A program made the position numbers and the translations under genes. DNA of 37,138 bases from Nitratiruptor sp. (GTDB lineage Bacteria > Campylobacterota > Campylobacteria > Campylobacterales > Nitratiruptoraceae): assembly GCA_027036935.1 (NCBI GenBank), contig JALWCE010000034.1, positions 1 through 37,138 of the forward strand. The letters run 5' to 3'. The notes beneath the pieces are model-generated. The model saw only the letters and a list, made by a program, of their open reading frames with translations, made no database searches and was not told where the DNA came from. Below are positions 8,098-15,651 of the stretch, in pieces. Numbering within the stretch: the stretch's first letter is position 1; each line of letters starts with the position of its first letter.

Positions 8098-9575
8098 GGG
8101 GTTTTTTTATAGTTTTGTTGTCGTGCTCTTTGCTCTTTGGCAATAGCTGCGAAAGAAAGCTTTTTAATCTCAAAGCGATGTCCGAGCAGGGAGAGGGGAT
8201 AAGAATCCGAGATATTTTGAGAGATCTAAGTTTAGAGTGTGGGCTCTCCATTATTTTTGAAGACTCTTACGCCAAAAAGAGGATCGATAAAACCCTTGAT
8301 TTTGTCAATATTAAAAATTATACTTTCAAAGAGCTGCTTGACTTTTTACTCTTTAATAACAATCTTTTTTATACTTACGAGCCAAGCAAAAGTCTGCTGA
8401 AAATTGCCTACTATAAGACTAAGAGCTATAATATCGACTATATCAATCTCAGTTCTATGGTCAGTGAGAGTAAGAAGTCGATCGTTTTGGGTACCTCTAC
8501 CCAAAACGGCGATATCGCTCAAAACGGCTTGAGTGGGGCTGGCGGGGGAGAGAGTGTGGAGGGTGGCTCAGGAAAAGCGAGTGATTATACTACTATTACT
8601 ACAAAATCGGAATTTACCTTTTGGGAGAGTTTGAAAAAGCAGCTCGAAGCACTTTTAGGAGGTAGTTCGGGTAAAAAGGATTTTCGTATCTTTATCAATA
8701 AGGACGCCTCGTTGGTTACCGTGCGTGGGACCAAAAAAGAGCTTGATGAGGTGGAGCGTTTTTTAAATAAGCTTACCAAACGGATGCACAAGCAAGTACT
8801 CATCGAGGCTAAATTGATCGAAGTAGTCTATAACGATGCCCAGACTTTGGGGATAGATTGGAGTAAATTCAATCTCTTTATCAAAGGGCATCGTGACGCC
8901 CATGCCATGCGTCAAGATGGTGTGAGCGTACAAAATTTTTCCGTACCCAACTATTTTGTAGGCTATAACTTCTCCATGACAGGACTTTTTGATTTTTTGA
9001 AAAAGTATGGCAGCGTCAAAGTCCTCTCCAACCCAAAAATCCTCACGCTTAACAACCAGCCCGCCATCATCAACGTAGGGGATCAGCTCTCTTATCGGTA
9101 TGAAACTACAGGATATACTGCTCCGACGACTACGGGAACTTTGCAATCTTCTGTTACCTACGCCATCGGCCAATCATTTATTGGCATAACTTTATATGTG
9201 ATTCCAGAGATTACTGACGAAAATGAGATCATAATGAAGATCAATCCAGTCACTAGCGAGCTCTTAAGTGCCAGAGAAACGAACAACAGCGCAAGTAGAA
9301 GCCTCCCACCGGATATGAAGATCAAGCAGTTAACCTCAATTGTCAAAGTAAAGGATGGTCAAAAGATCCTTATTGGAGGTCTTATTAGTAAAAATATTCG
9401 CCAAGATCATAATAAAGTTCCCCTGTTAGGCGATATTCCCGTACTTGGTAGGCTCTTTCACAGCACGAAAAAAGAGATAAAAAAGAGCGAGCTGTTTATT
9501 TTGATAGTGCCTAAGATAATCGATCAAAATCATATTCCCACCATTGACGAAGCGAGTATCTTAAAAGGGGGTTAA
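8094..9575 (+). CDS. mshL: MSHA secretin MshL
   Basis: 493 residues. Signal peptide about 1-17 with Cys at 19, not a clear lipobox. An STN-like N-domain follows (RDILRDLSLECGLSIIFED), then a Gly/Ser linker (SGAGGGESVEGGSGK), an N1-like domain (FINKDASLVTVRGTKKELDEVE), and the secretin barrel core (KVLSNPKILTLNNQPAIINVG; GQKILIGGLISK; VPLLGDIPVLGRLF; ELFILIVPKI). The VPLLGDIPxLGxLF signature is diagnostic of secretins. It forms the outer-membrane ring through which the pilus passes. One ETNNS sequon lies in the barrel region. Only a two-base gap separates it from mshM. Confidence 0.93.
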   Translation: MRGFFIVLLSCSLLFGNSCERKLFNLKAMSEQGEGIRIRDILRDLSLECGLSIIFEDSYAKKRIDKTLDFVNIKNYTFKELLDFLLFNNNLFYTYEPSKSLLKIAYYKTKSYNIDYINLSSMVSESKKSIVLGTSTQNGDIAQNGLSGAGGGESVEGGSGKASDYTTITTKSEFTFWESLKKQLEALLGGSSGKKDFRIFINKDASLVTVRGTKKELDEVERFLNKLTKRMHKQVLIEAKLIEVVYNDAQTLGIDWSKFNLFIKGHRDAHAMRQDGVSVQNFSVPNYFVGYNFSMTGLFDFLKKYGSVKVLSNPKILTLNNQPAIINVGDQLSYRYETTGYTAPTTTGTLQSSVTYAIGQSFIGITLYVIPEITDENEIIMKINPVTSELLSARETNNSASRSLPPDMKIKQLTSIVKVKDGQKILIGGLISKNIRQDHNKVPLLGDIPVLGRLFHSTKKEIKKSELFILIVPKIIDQNHIPTIDEASILKGG

Positions 9576-9576
9576 A

Positions 9577-10371
9577 ATGGCTGATTATGTGGCCATCGCC
9601 AAAATTTTTGAGGAGCGGGTCAAAGAGGTGGACTATTATGAGACGCGAGCCGCTGTACAACTCAAAGAGGAGCTTCTTTTTACCTTGAAAAACGAGACAA
9701 GACAACTGCTTTTTTTAGTGGGCGTACCCGGCTGCGGCAAATCGGTTTTTCTTGAGCGTCTTCCCCAAGTGCTCGATCAAAATTATAGGGTTATCCGGTA
9801 CGACTCTCCCTTTTTTGAGCCTGTCGATTTCGTTCGCTCCTTGATTCTCAAGAGTGGACACGAAGTGGCCGAGTACTCTTTGGAGGCGATGATAAGGCAG
9901 GCGGTGCAAATATACAAAAAGAGCGATGCGATCGTAGCTATCGATGAGGCGCAGCTTTTGAGTAAGGAGATGGTAGAGCTTCTTCGTATCCTGGCCGATA
10001 GCAGGGCTTTTTGGTTTTTATTGGCCATGCATAAGCACGAGTCTAAAAAAATTTTAAGCCAGCCTCAGTTTCGCTCACGCCCACATCGAATCTTACGGAT
10101 GGGGAGGATGGAGTTTGATGAGACGAGGGAGTTTATTGCCAACGCTCTTCTTAAGGCCAAAGCCGTTCTTTTTGAAAGGGATTTTTCTAAAGTTCTGTCC
10201 AAAGAGATTTTTGCCATCGCCAAAGGAAATTTCCGAGATACCAAAAAAATACTCAATAAAATGTTTTTGATGATGGATTACGCACGAAAAATAGACCGCC
10301 CAAAATATCAAAAACCTAGTCGATGTCTGGTGCGTATGGCGGCTATTGATGGAGGAGTGCTTGATATTTGA
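9577..10371 (+). CDS. mshM: MshM, ExeA-like AAA ATPase
   Basis: 264 residues with Walker A GVPGCGKS at 49-56, Walker B AIVAIDEAQ at 118-126 and a candidate arginine finger after RSRPHR. The family (ExeA/GspA, MshM) hydrolyses ATP to help place or assemble the secretin through the cell wall, often with a GspB/MshN partner, here the next gene. It lacks the peptidoglycan-binding C-terminal domain of ExeA, as MshM proteins do. It starts two bases after mshL and its end overlaps mshN. Confidence 0.88.
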   Translation: MADYVAIAKIFEERVKEVDYYETRAAVQLKEELLFTLKNETRQLLFLVGVPGCGKSVFLERLPQVLDQNYRVIRYDSPFFEPVDFVRSLILKSGHEVAEYSLEAMIRQAVQIYKKSDAIVAIDEAQLLSKEMVELLRILADSRAFWFLLAMHKHESKKILSQPQFRSRPHRILRMGRMEFDETREFIANALLKAKAVLFERDFSKVLSKEIFAIAKGNFRDTKKILNKMFLMMDYARKIDRPKYQKPSRCLVRMAAIDGGVLDI

Positions 10372-11236
10372 TTTTGATGAGCTTCACAGGAGATGTCGCC
10401 GCTACTGGCTTAAGAAATTGATCAAAACATATGGAGCGTGGATCGCTGCGTTTGCGGTGGCTGTGGGGGCGGGATGGTATTTTGAGATAGATTCGCCTCC
10501 TTTTAGGTTTAACTTTTTTGGCGCTTCTGGCCAAACCTCTTTTTCCTCCTCTGCTTTTTCTACCTCCCGCGTCGCCTCTTCTTCACATTCTACAAAAGAT
10601 ACAAAGGTTGCCAAAAGGTGTTATGCGCTCCAGCTCTTTTATGCCTATGATCGCTATATGGGCAAACTTTTAGAATATAATAAAAAAGTGAAGCGTATAG
10701 GCTTTTCTTGTTACGTTAAACGGGGTGTAAAATTAGAAAACGGCCATACGCAGCTCTTTTTGATCTGCAATACCCAAAGAAGCAAGAGAGCTTTACGGCC
10801 TTGGATCGATTTGGCTAAAAAGGAGGGGATTGATTATATGGTGGTGCGGGAGAGATGTAGTCATATTTTCAAGAACATCGTACCCTATAAACATAAACAG
10901 GCGCATAAAAAACTTCCCTCCTCTTCGCCAAAGGAGATGATATCTGCCAAAGAGTTTAGTCTCATTGAGCTCCAAAGGCTCTTTAGCCAGCGCCAAAGCT
11001 ACGATCTAGCGATCCAGATTGCTAAAAGCTACTTTGATAAAAAGAGGTATCAAGAGGCTTTGCATTGGGCCAAAAAAGCCAACGCTTTGAATAGGGAGAA
11101 AGAGGAGGCTTGGATTTTGTATGCTAAATCCTTAAAAGAGATGGGCCAAGCACAAAGAGCTCGTCAGATTTTGCGGGTTTATTTAGATTATAAGGAGTCT
11201 GACAAGGCTCAAAAACTGCTAAAAGAGTGGCAATGA
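10349..11236 (+). CDS. mshN: MshN-like bitopic TPR protein
   Basis: About 295 residues. Cytoplasmic N-terminus, one membrane helix (AWIAAFAVAVGAGWYF), a Ser/Thr-rich linker (SSSAFSTSRVASSS), a central domain with three Cys, and C-terminal TPR-like helices (YDLAIQIAKSYFDKKRYQEAL, EEAWILYAKSLKEMGQAQRA). MshN proteins have this layout. Start uncertain: ATG 10349 is given, but TTG 10361 has a perfect GGAGGAG four bases upstream and would still overlap mshM by 11 nt. Inferred partner of MshM; the TPR region probably contacts peptidoglycan or secretin. Confidence 0.7.
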   Translation: MEECLIFDFDELHRRCRRYWLKKLIKTYGAWIAAFAVAVGAGWYFEIDSPPFRFNFFGASGQTSFSSSAFSTSRVASSSHSTKDTKVAKRCYALQLFYAYDRYMGKLLEYNKKVKRIGFSCYVKRGVKLENGHTQLFLICNTQRSKRALRPWIDLAKKEGIDYMVVRERCSHIFKNIVPYKHKQAHKKLPSSSPKEMISAKEFSLIELQRLFSQRQSYDLAIQIAKSYFDKKRYQEALHWAKKANALNREKEEAWILYAKSLKEMGQAQRARQILRVYLDYKESDKAQKLLKEWQ

Positions 11237-12906
11237 TACAAAAAAAGGTACGGCTTGGAGATTTGTTGGTAGAAGAGGGATTATTGAGTCCTAAGCAGCT
11301 AGAGCATGCCCTTGATCTGCAAAAACAGAGCAATTTTACAAAAAAACTTGGCCAAATATTGGTAGAAGAAGGACTAGTGACCCAAAAGGATCTATTGCGG
11401 GTCCTTTCTAAACAGCTTGGATATGAGTTTGTAGATCTCTACGGGGAGAAGATCGACTTTGATCGTTTGGCCAAGTATCCTTTGCAAGTGCTCAAAAACG
11501 CCAAAGCGATCCCTTTTAAAGAGGATGAGGACTATATCTATGTAGCCACTTCCGATCCTTTGAATTATGAAGCTTTAGAGGTACTTGAGCGTACCATCGG
11601 TATGAAACCCCTTAAAATTTATCTTGCCTTGGAAGAGGATATCGATACGATTTTCCATCGTCTCTCCATTCTTGAAGATTCTCGCTCCATCATCGAAGAG
11701 GTCAAGCGAGAACTTGCCAGCGAAGGGCTCAAAAAAGAAGGAGAGGAGAGCGCAGTCGTGCGTCTTATCCATCTCATCATCAAAGACTCCATCGTACGTC
11801 GAGCTAGCGATATTCATATCGAGCCCGATGAAAAAAAAGCGGTGGTACGGGCTCGTGTAGACGGAGTGCTCAATGAGACCTTTGTGTTTGACAAGGAGGT
11901 GTACCACGCTTTGAGCACTCGCTTGAAGTTGTTGGGAGGCTTGGATATTGGTGAGCGTCGGAAGCCTCAAGATGGGCGATTTAGTATGAAAGTAGAATCA
12001 AAACTTTATGACTTTCGTCTCTCCGCAACCCCTACGATTTATGGGGAGTCTTTGGTTATGCGGATACTTGATCGGGAGAAGGCGCTGCTGCGTTTGGAAG
12101 AGTTGGGATTTGAGGATAAAAACTTAGAATATTTTGAGGATATGATCCACTCCCCCTATGGAATACTTTTGATTACGGGACCTACAGGAAGCGGAAAAAC
12201 CACTACATTGTATGCGGCTTTGAATGAGATTAAAAGTATTCATAATAAGGTTATGACTATCGAAGATCCTGTAGAGTATCATCTGCCTCTTGTACAACAG
12301 GTGCAAGTAAATGAAAAAACGGGTCTTACTTTTGCCGTAGCGGTGCGATCTTTTTTACGCCAAGATCCAGATGTCATCCTCATAGGGGAGGTAAGAGATT
12401 TTGATACGCTTGATGCTGCGGCGCAAGCCTCCTTGACCGGTCACTTGGTCTTTTCCACCCTCCATACCAACGATGCGCCCGGAGCTATCTCAAGGTTGGT
12501 ACAGATGGGTCTTAAACCCTATATGATAGCCGATGCGATGATAGGCGTGGTGGCACAGCGACTCGTTCGCCGTATCTGCCCATATTGTAAGAGCGAGGCT
12601 AAACCCCCAAGGACTCTACTTAAGAAAGTACAAAAGTATCTACCCGCAACACCTACTTTTTATAAAGGTAACGGGTGTAGTAAATGCGATTTTACGGGAT
12701 ACCATGGACGTACGATGATATCTGAGATTCTTAAAATAGACGAAGAGATAGCCAAGAGGATTAGCGAAGGAGCCAATAAGTTTGAAATTTATGAGTACGC
12801 CATAAATAATACCGATTTTAAGCCTATGATTGCCGATGGTGTCAAAAAAGCGCTCAAAGGGATCACGACTCTTGAAGAGGTTTTACGAGTTACCAAAGAG
12901 AAGTGA
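11233..12906 (+). CDS. mshE: MSHA extension ATPase MshE with MshEN cyclic-di-GMP domain
   Basis: 557 residues, GspE/PilB superfamily. The N-terminus has two 24-residue MshEN motifs: R7-L-G-x-x-L-V-x-x-G to Q30, and K38-L-G-x-x-L-V-x-x-G to Q61. These are the known cyclic-di-GMP binding motifs of Vibrio MshE; the spacer here is 7 residues. The catalytic part has Walker A GPTGSGKT from G316, the Asp box (VMTIEDPVEY), Walker B (DPDVILIGEVRD), the His box (TGHLVFSTLHTNDA) and a tetra-Cys zinc site (CPYC, CSKC). Known role: powers pilus extension. Start ATG 11233 overlaps mshN by 4 nt (an in-frame GTG at 11227 is less likely). Confidence 0.93.
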   Translation: MIQKKVRLGDLLVEEGLLSPKQLEHALDLQKQSNFTKKLGQILVEEGLVTQKDLLRVLSKQLGYEFVDLYGEKIDFDRLAKYPLQVLKNAKAIPFKEDEDYIYVATSDPLNYEALEVLERTIGMKPLKIYLALEEDIDTIFHRLSILEDSRSIIEEVKRELASEGLKKEGEESAVVRLIHLIIKDSIVRRASDIHIEPDEKKAVVRARVDGVLNETFVFDKEVYHALSTRLKLLGGLDIGERRKPQDGRFSMKVESKLYDFRLSATPTIYGESLVMRILDREKALLRLEELGFEDKNLEYFEDMIHSPYGILLITGPTGSGKTTTLYAALNEIKSIHNKVMTIEDPVEYHLPLVQQVQVNEKTGLTFAVAVRSFLRQDPDVILIGEVRDFDTLDAAAQASLTGHLVFSTLHTNDAPGAISRLVQMGLKPYMIADAMIGVVAQRLVRRICPYCKSEAKPPRTLLKKVQKYLPATPTFYKGNGCSKCDFTGYHGRTMISEILKIDEEIAKRISEGANKFEIYEYAINNTDFKPMIADGVKKALKGITTLEEVLRVTKEK

Positions 12907-14144
12907 TGAAGTTTTTTTTGATTCGCTACAAAATAGGAAAGCAAAAAAAGAGCCTCATCCTTCAAGCGCCCAACAAAGTAGAGGCTATGAAAGAGTTTTT
13001 ACATCGTCAAATAGGCGTACTTATCGATATAACGGAGATTAGCGAGCCTCTTTCTTGGAAAATCAAAAGGTTTATAGACAAAATCAAAGACCCCATAAAA
13101 AATCGTCCCGTAGATATGGAGCGCTATATTGCCCTTTTGGATCAGCTCTCGGTTATGCTTGATGCCGGATTACCTCTTAATTTCGCCCTTTTGGAGGTGG
13201 CAAAAAATGAAACCGATCCGATGCTCAAGGCCATTTTTACCCATATATACGAAGATATCGAGAGTGGTAAGAGTTTATATGAGGCGGCAAAGCGTTTTAA
13301 AAAGCAGCTGGGCACTCTTTCTCTTTCTATGTTTCGGCTTGGCGAAGAGACTGGGGCACTGGCCGAAGAGGTAGCCCATTTGTCCACGATTTTACAAGAG
13401 ATGTTGGAGAATAAGAGAAAATTCAAAAAAGCAACCAGATATCCTCTTTTTATTATCGTAGCGATGAGCATCGCTTTTGTAGTTGTGACTTTGATGGTGA
13501 TCCCTCAATTTGAGGCCTTTTTTAAAGAGTCGAAGATGGAGTTGCCTTTGCCCACGCTTTTTTTACTCTGGTTAGAGCACGCTTTTAAGGAGTATGGTCT
13601 ATATATTTTGATCGGTTCTTTTGTGGCAATGGGCATACTTTCTTGGTTTTATAGTAAAAATGAGAGGGTGCGCTTTTTTCTTGATCGTTTAATCTTACAT
13701 ATTTTTATCGTAGGCAGAGCTACCTATTATGCGATGATGAGTCGATTTTTATATATTTTTAGGGTTTTACACAATGCGGGGATACCGATGATAGACGCTA
13801 TTGAGATCGCTTTGGAGGTGGTGGATAACAGCTATTTGCGTTACAAGCTGCGTCAAATCGTCACGGCGGTGGAAGAAGGACGAACTTTGTACCAAGGATT
13901 TGCTCAGACGGGACTTTTTGAAAATATGGTCTTAGAGATGATTAGAAGTGGTGAGATTGGAGGCGGTCTTTCGCGAATGCTCGAAAAAATTCAAAAAATC
14001 TATAAGGATCGTTTCAATTATATGGTAGACAATATCGCTACCCTTATCGAGCCGCTGTTGATTGCTGTAATTGCAGGCTTTGTTTTAACCTTAGCCTTGG
14101 GTATCTTTTTACCAATGTGGAATCTAACGGAAACGGCTGACTAA
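12906..14144 (+). CDS. mshG: MSHA inner-membrane platform protein MshG (GspF family)
   Basis: 412 residues with two tandem T2SSF domains: the first in ERYIALLDQLSVMLDAGLPL to about residue 190, the second in MSRFLYIFRVLHNAGIPMID onwards. Membrane helices are at about 178-200 (FIIVAMSIAFVVVTLMVI), 220-240 and 380-405 (LLIAVIAGFVLTLALGIFLP). GspF-type proteins couple the ATPase to pilin extraction from the membrane. ATG 12906 shares its A with the mshE stop. Last clear gene of the assembly operon. Confidence 0.92.
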   Translation: MKFFLIRYKIGKQKKSLILQAPNKVEAMKEFLHRQIGVLIDITEISEPLSWKIKRFIDKIKDPIKNRPVDMERYIALLDQLSVMLDAGLPLNFALLEVAKNETDPMLKAIFTHIYEDIESGKSLYEAAKRFKKQLGTLSLSMFRLGEETGALAEEVAHLSTILQEMLENKRKFKKATRYPLFIIVAMSIAFVVVTLMVIPQFEAFFKESKMELPLPTLFLLWLEHAFKEYGLYILIGSFVAMGILSWFYSKNERVRFFLDRLILHIFIVGRATYYAMMSRFLYIFRVLHNAGIPMIDAIEIALEVVDNSYLRYKLRQIVTAVEEGRTLYQGFAQTGLFENMVLEMIRSGEIGGGLSRMLEKIQKIYKDRFNYMVDNIATLIEPLLIAVIAGFVLTLALGIFLPMWNLTETAD

Positions 14145-14145
14145 G

Positions 14146-14247
14146 ATGGAGTGGAGTATAGAGCTTGGCAGTATTGTGCTATCAATAGTAAGTGCAGTGC
14201 TACTTGGCTTTGGATTTTGGGTTATCAAAAAGATAGGGGAGCTCTAG
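14146..14247 (+). CDS. Small single-helix membrane ORF after mshG
   Basis: Thirty-three codons starting at ATG 14146, one base after the mshG stop. The translation is almost all one hydrophobic helix (SIVLSIVSAVLLGFGFWVI) with a basic KKIGEL tail. Its stop overlaps the convergent pilin gene stop by 4 nt. It could be a short accessory protein in the place of mshF, or a chance ORF; no SD is evident beyond translational coupling. Not recognised as any known family. Confidence 0.4.
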   Translation: MEWSIELGSIVLSIVSAVLLGFGFWVIKKIGEL

Positions 14248-14726
14248 CCGGTGCACCCCTCGCTTAGCCTAAAGAGCCCTTTATTTGGTTCATAAATCCA
14301 GCAATCATTTTTATCCGGTTTGCCTTTTCCATTTTCTGGAGCCCCTTTTTGGGGATTGGATGCGGGACCCCGATAGATAAATATTCCCTCTTGTGCTTGA
14401 CATTGCCATACTCTCTCAAGAGTAGAAGAGTTTTTCAAAATCCAGTTAAAAGCCGGAGGGCATCCTCCTAGTTTTTTGGGATAGCCGTTGGCGTTAAGAT
14501 CGCCGCTTGTTCTATTGTTTCCCCATTGCAGCGAGCCCTCGCTTACGATCCAGTCGCTATGGATATCTTCCAAAGCGCTTTGGATGGTAGAGGCCGTTGC
14601 TAGCTCGCTTGATATTTTAGCGTTTGAAGAGAGGCCTCGAAATTTAGGAAGAGCCATGGCGGCAAGGATACCGATGACCACCATGACAAAGATAAGCTCA
14701 ATGAGAGTAAAGGCTTTTTTAATCAT
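14244..14726 (-). CDS. Type IV prepilin (MshA/MshB-like), second gene of pilin pair
   Basis: 160 residues. The leader MIKKA-FTLIELIFVMVVIGILAAM has Ala before Phe, as is common in Campylobacterota pilins, and Glu5. The helix is followed by ALPKFRGLSSNAK. The C-terminal half has four Cys (GGCPPA, WQCQ, DCWIY, EGCTG) that could form two disulfides. It overlaps the upstream pilin gene by 8 nt and is transcribed against the mshI-G operon. Likely a major or secondary structural pilin. No terminator seen at its end, where the convergent small ORF overlaps. Confidence 0.88.
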   Translation of the reverse strand: MIKKAFTLIELIFVMVVIGILAAMALPKFRGLSSNAKISSELATASTIQSALEDIHSDWIVSEGSLQWGNNRTSGDLNANGYPKKLGGCPPAFNWILKNSSTLERVWQCQAQEGIFIYRGPASNPQKGAPENGKGKPDKNDCWIYEPNKGLFRLSEGCTG

Positions 14727-15189
14727 TTTCTGCTAGATTGACCGTAGTAACGTTGGTATCCTCTTGCCAGCTTAGCCCAAGCTTTTTGCTGAGTTTATCT
14801 TTGATAAGCCTGTTTTTAATGAGCGTAGTTATTTTGAGCGTGTCAAGACCATCATACGAAAACATCATATAATCCGTATCGCTTACGTGGTAAGTGGCGG
14901 TTTTGTCGTCCACTTTTTCCCACCCTTTTTTGTTGGTTTCATATGTAAAGGCTGGAATTTTGATAAGATCGGTAATTTTGATTTTATCAGGCGCTACATC
15001 ATTGAGTTCAACTTCGTTGAGGTAGGCTGCCGGTGCGTTTTGTATTGCATTGGTATAATTGGCTACTAGGTTGGTTACGATGGAGTTTTCTCTCATCGCT
15101 TTGAATTTTGGCAACGCTACGGCCGCCAAAATACCGATAACCACCATGACAAAAATCAACTCCATAAGGGTAAAACCGCTTCGTCTCAT
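14719..15189 (-). CDS. mshA: Type IV prepilin (MshA-like), first gene of pilin pair
   Basis: 156 residues with a classical leader MRRSG-FTLMELIFVMVVIGIL, Gly before Phe and Glu5. The mature protein lacks Cys, unlike its neighbour, and has one sequon near the C-terminus (DTNVT). AAGGAG-like RBS (GGAGAG) sits upstream of ATG 15189. It leads the pilin pair behind a sigma-28-like promoter and is the best candidate for the major pilin, because major pilin genes usually sit next to their own strong promoter. Symbol by context. Confidence 0.82.
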   Translation of the reverse strand: MRRSGFTLMELIFVMVVIGILAAVALPKFKAMRENSIVTNLVANYTNAIQNAPAAYLNEVELNDVAPDKIKITDLIKIPAFTYETNKKGWEKVDDKTATYHVSDTDYMMFSYDGLDTLKITTLIKNRLIKDKLSKKLGLSWQEDTNVTTVNLAEND

Positions 15190-15240
15190 AAGGAACTCTC
15201 CTTGAATTAAATTTTTCTGCAGCTTTGCAGACTAAAAATA

Positions 15241-15267
15241 TTATCGGGCCGGGGTGGGGAATTTTTA
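15241..15267 (-). promoter_or_regulatory. Candidate sigma-28 (FliA) promoter of the pilin pair
   Basis: On the minus strand, TAAA (15264-15267), exactly 15 bases, then CCCGATAA (15241-15248). The flagellar sigma-28 consensus is TAAA-N15-GCCGATAA, so one base differs. Transcription would start near 15234 with a leader of about 45 nt. The -10 also overlaps GATAAT, a fair sigma-70 hexamer, so a dual or plain sigma-70 promoter is possible. Confidence 0.5.
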
Positions 15268-15308
15268 TGGGACAATGTCGTAAAAAGTTTTGCTATTTTT
15301 CCGTTTTG

Positions 15309-15317
15309 TGATATAAT
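15309..15317 (+). promoter_or_regulatory. Extended -10 promoter for rpmE
   Basis: TG-A-TATAAT is a perfect extended -10 on the plus strand, with an AT-rich upstream region and no -35, as usual in Campylobacterota. Transcription from about 15324 gives a leader of about 127 nt ahead of rpmE. Confidence 0.65.
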
Positions 15318-15340
15318 TTTGATTCCCCTCCCCCTATTTG

Positions 15341-15428
15341 CAGTGGGGCCTTGCCCCGCTGTGAACTAATAATAAAGATTAATTGAAAAACCAACTCTTT
15401 TTTGCTACCATTTCGCTCCTAAAAGAGT
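15341..15428 (+). promoter_or_regulatory. Structured 5' leader of rpmE
   Basis: Two dyads: CAGTGGGGC-CTT-GCCCCGCTG (15341-15361, one G-T pair) and ACTCTTTT (15394-15401) with AAAAGAGT (15421-15428). The first has no T-run, so it is not a simple terminator. A ribosomal-protein leader with autoregulation is one possibility; nothing in the sequence identifies a ligand. Confidence 0.45.
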
Positions 15429-15450
15429 AAACTATCCAAAAAGGCTGAAA

Positions 15451-15651
15451 ATGAGAAAAGGCATCCATCCAGAGTATGTAGAATGTTCCGTTACTTGCGC
15501 GTGTGGCAATCACTTTGTTATTTACTCCAATAAACCACAGCTTAAAATCGACATCTGCAACAAATGTCACCCATTCTTTACCGGAAGCGAAAAGATCGTA
15601 GATACTACCGGACGAGTGGATAAGTTTAAACGAAAATATAATCTTAAGTAA
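15451..15651 (+). CDS. rpmE: 50S ribosomal protein L31
   Basis: 66 residues: [19 protein letters not shown] at the start, then [14 protein letters not shown] and DKFKRKY. The CAC and CNKC cysteines are the zinc-binding (C+) form of L31, not the zinc-free YkgM type. Full family length. The rsmI start follows the stop immediately, so the two are cotranscribed. Confidence 0.97.
   Translation: MRKGIHPEYVECSVTCACGNHFVIYSNKPQLKIDICNKCHPFFTGSEKIVDTTGRVDKFKRKYNLK

Noticed and set aside
1-15189. Type II secretion (gsp) or competence (cts/com) system instead of MSHA
   Set aside because: MshEN motifs, MshQ-type DUF6701 protein and the I-J-K-L-M-N-E-G order fit MSHA better, and no GspC/D/G set is present.
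15341-15361. CAGTGGGGC hairpin as an intrinsic terminator
   Set aside because: No T-run follows on either side; it lies within a predicted leader instead.
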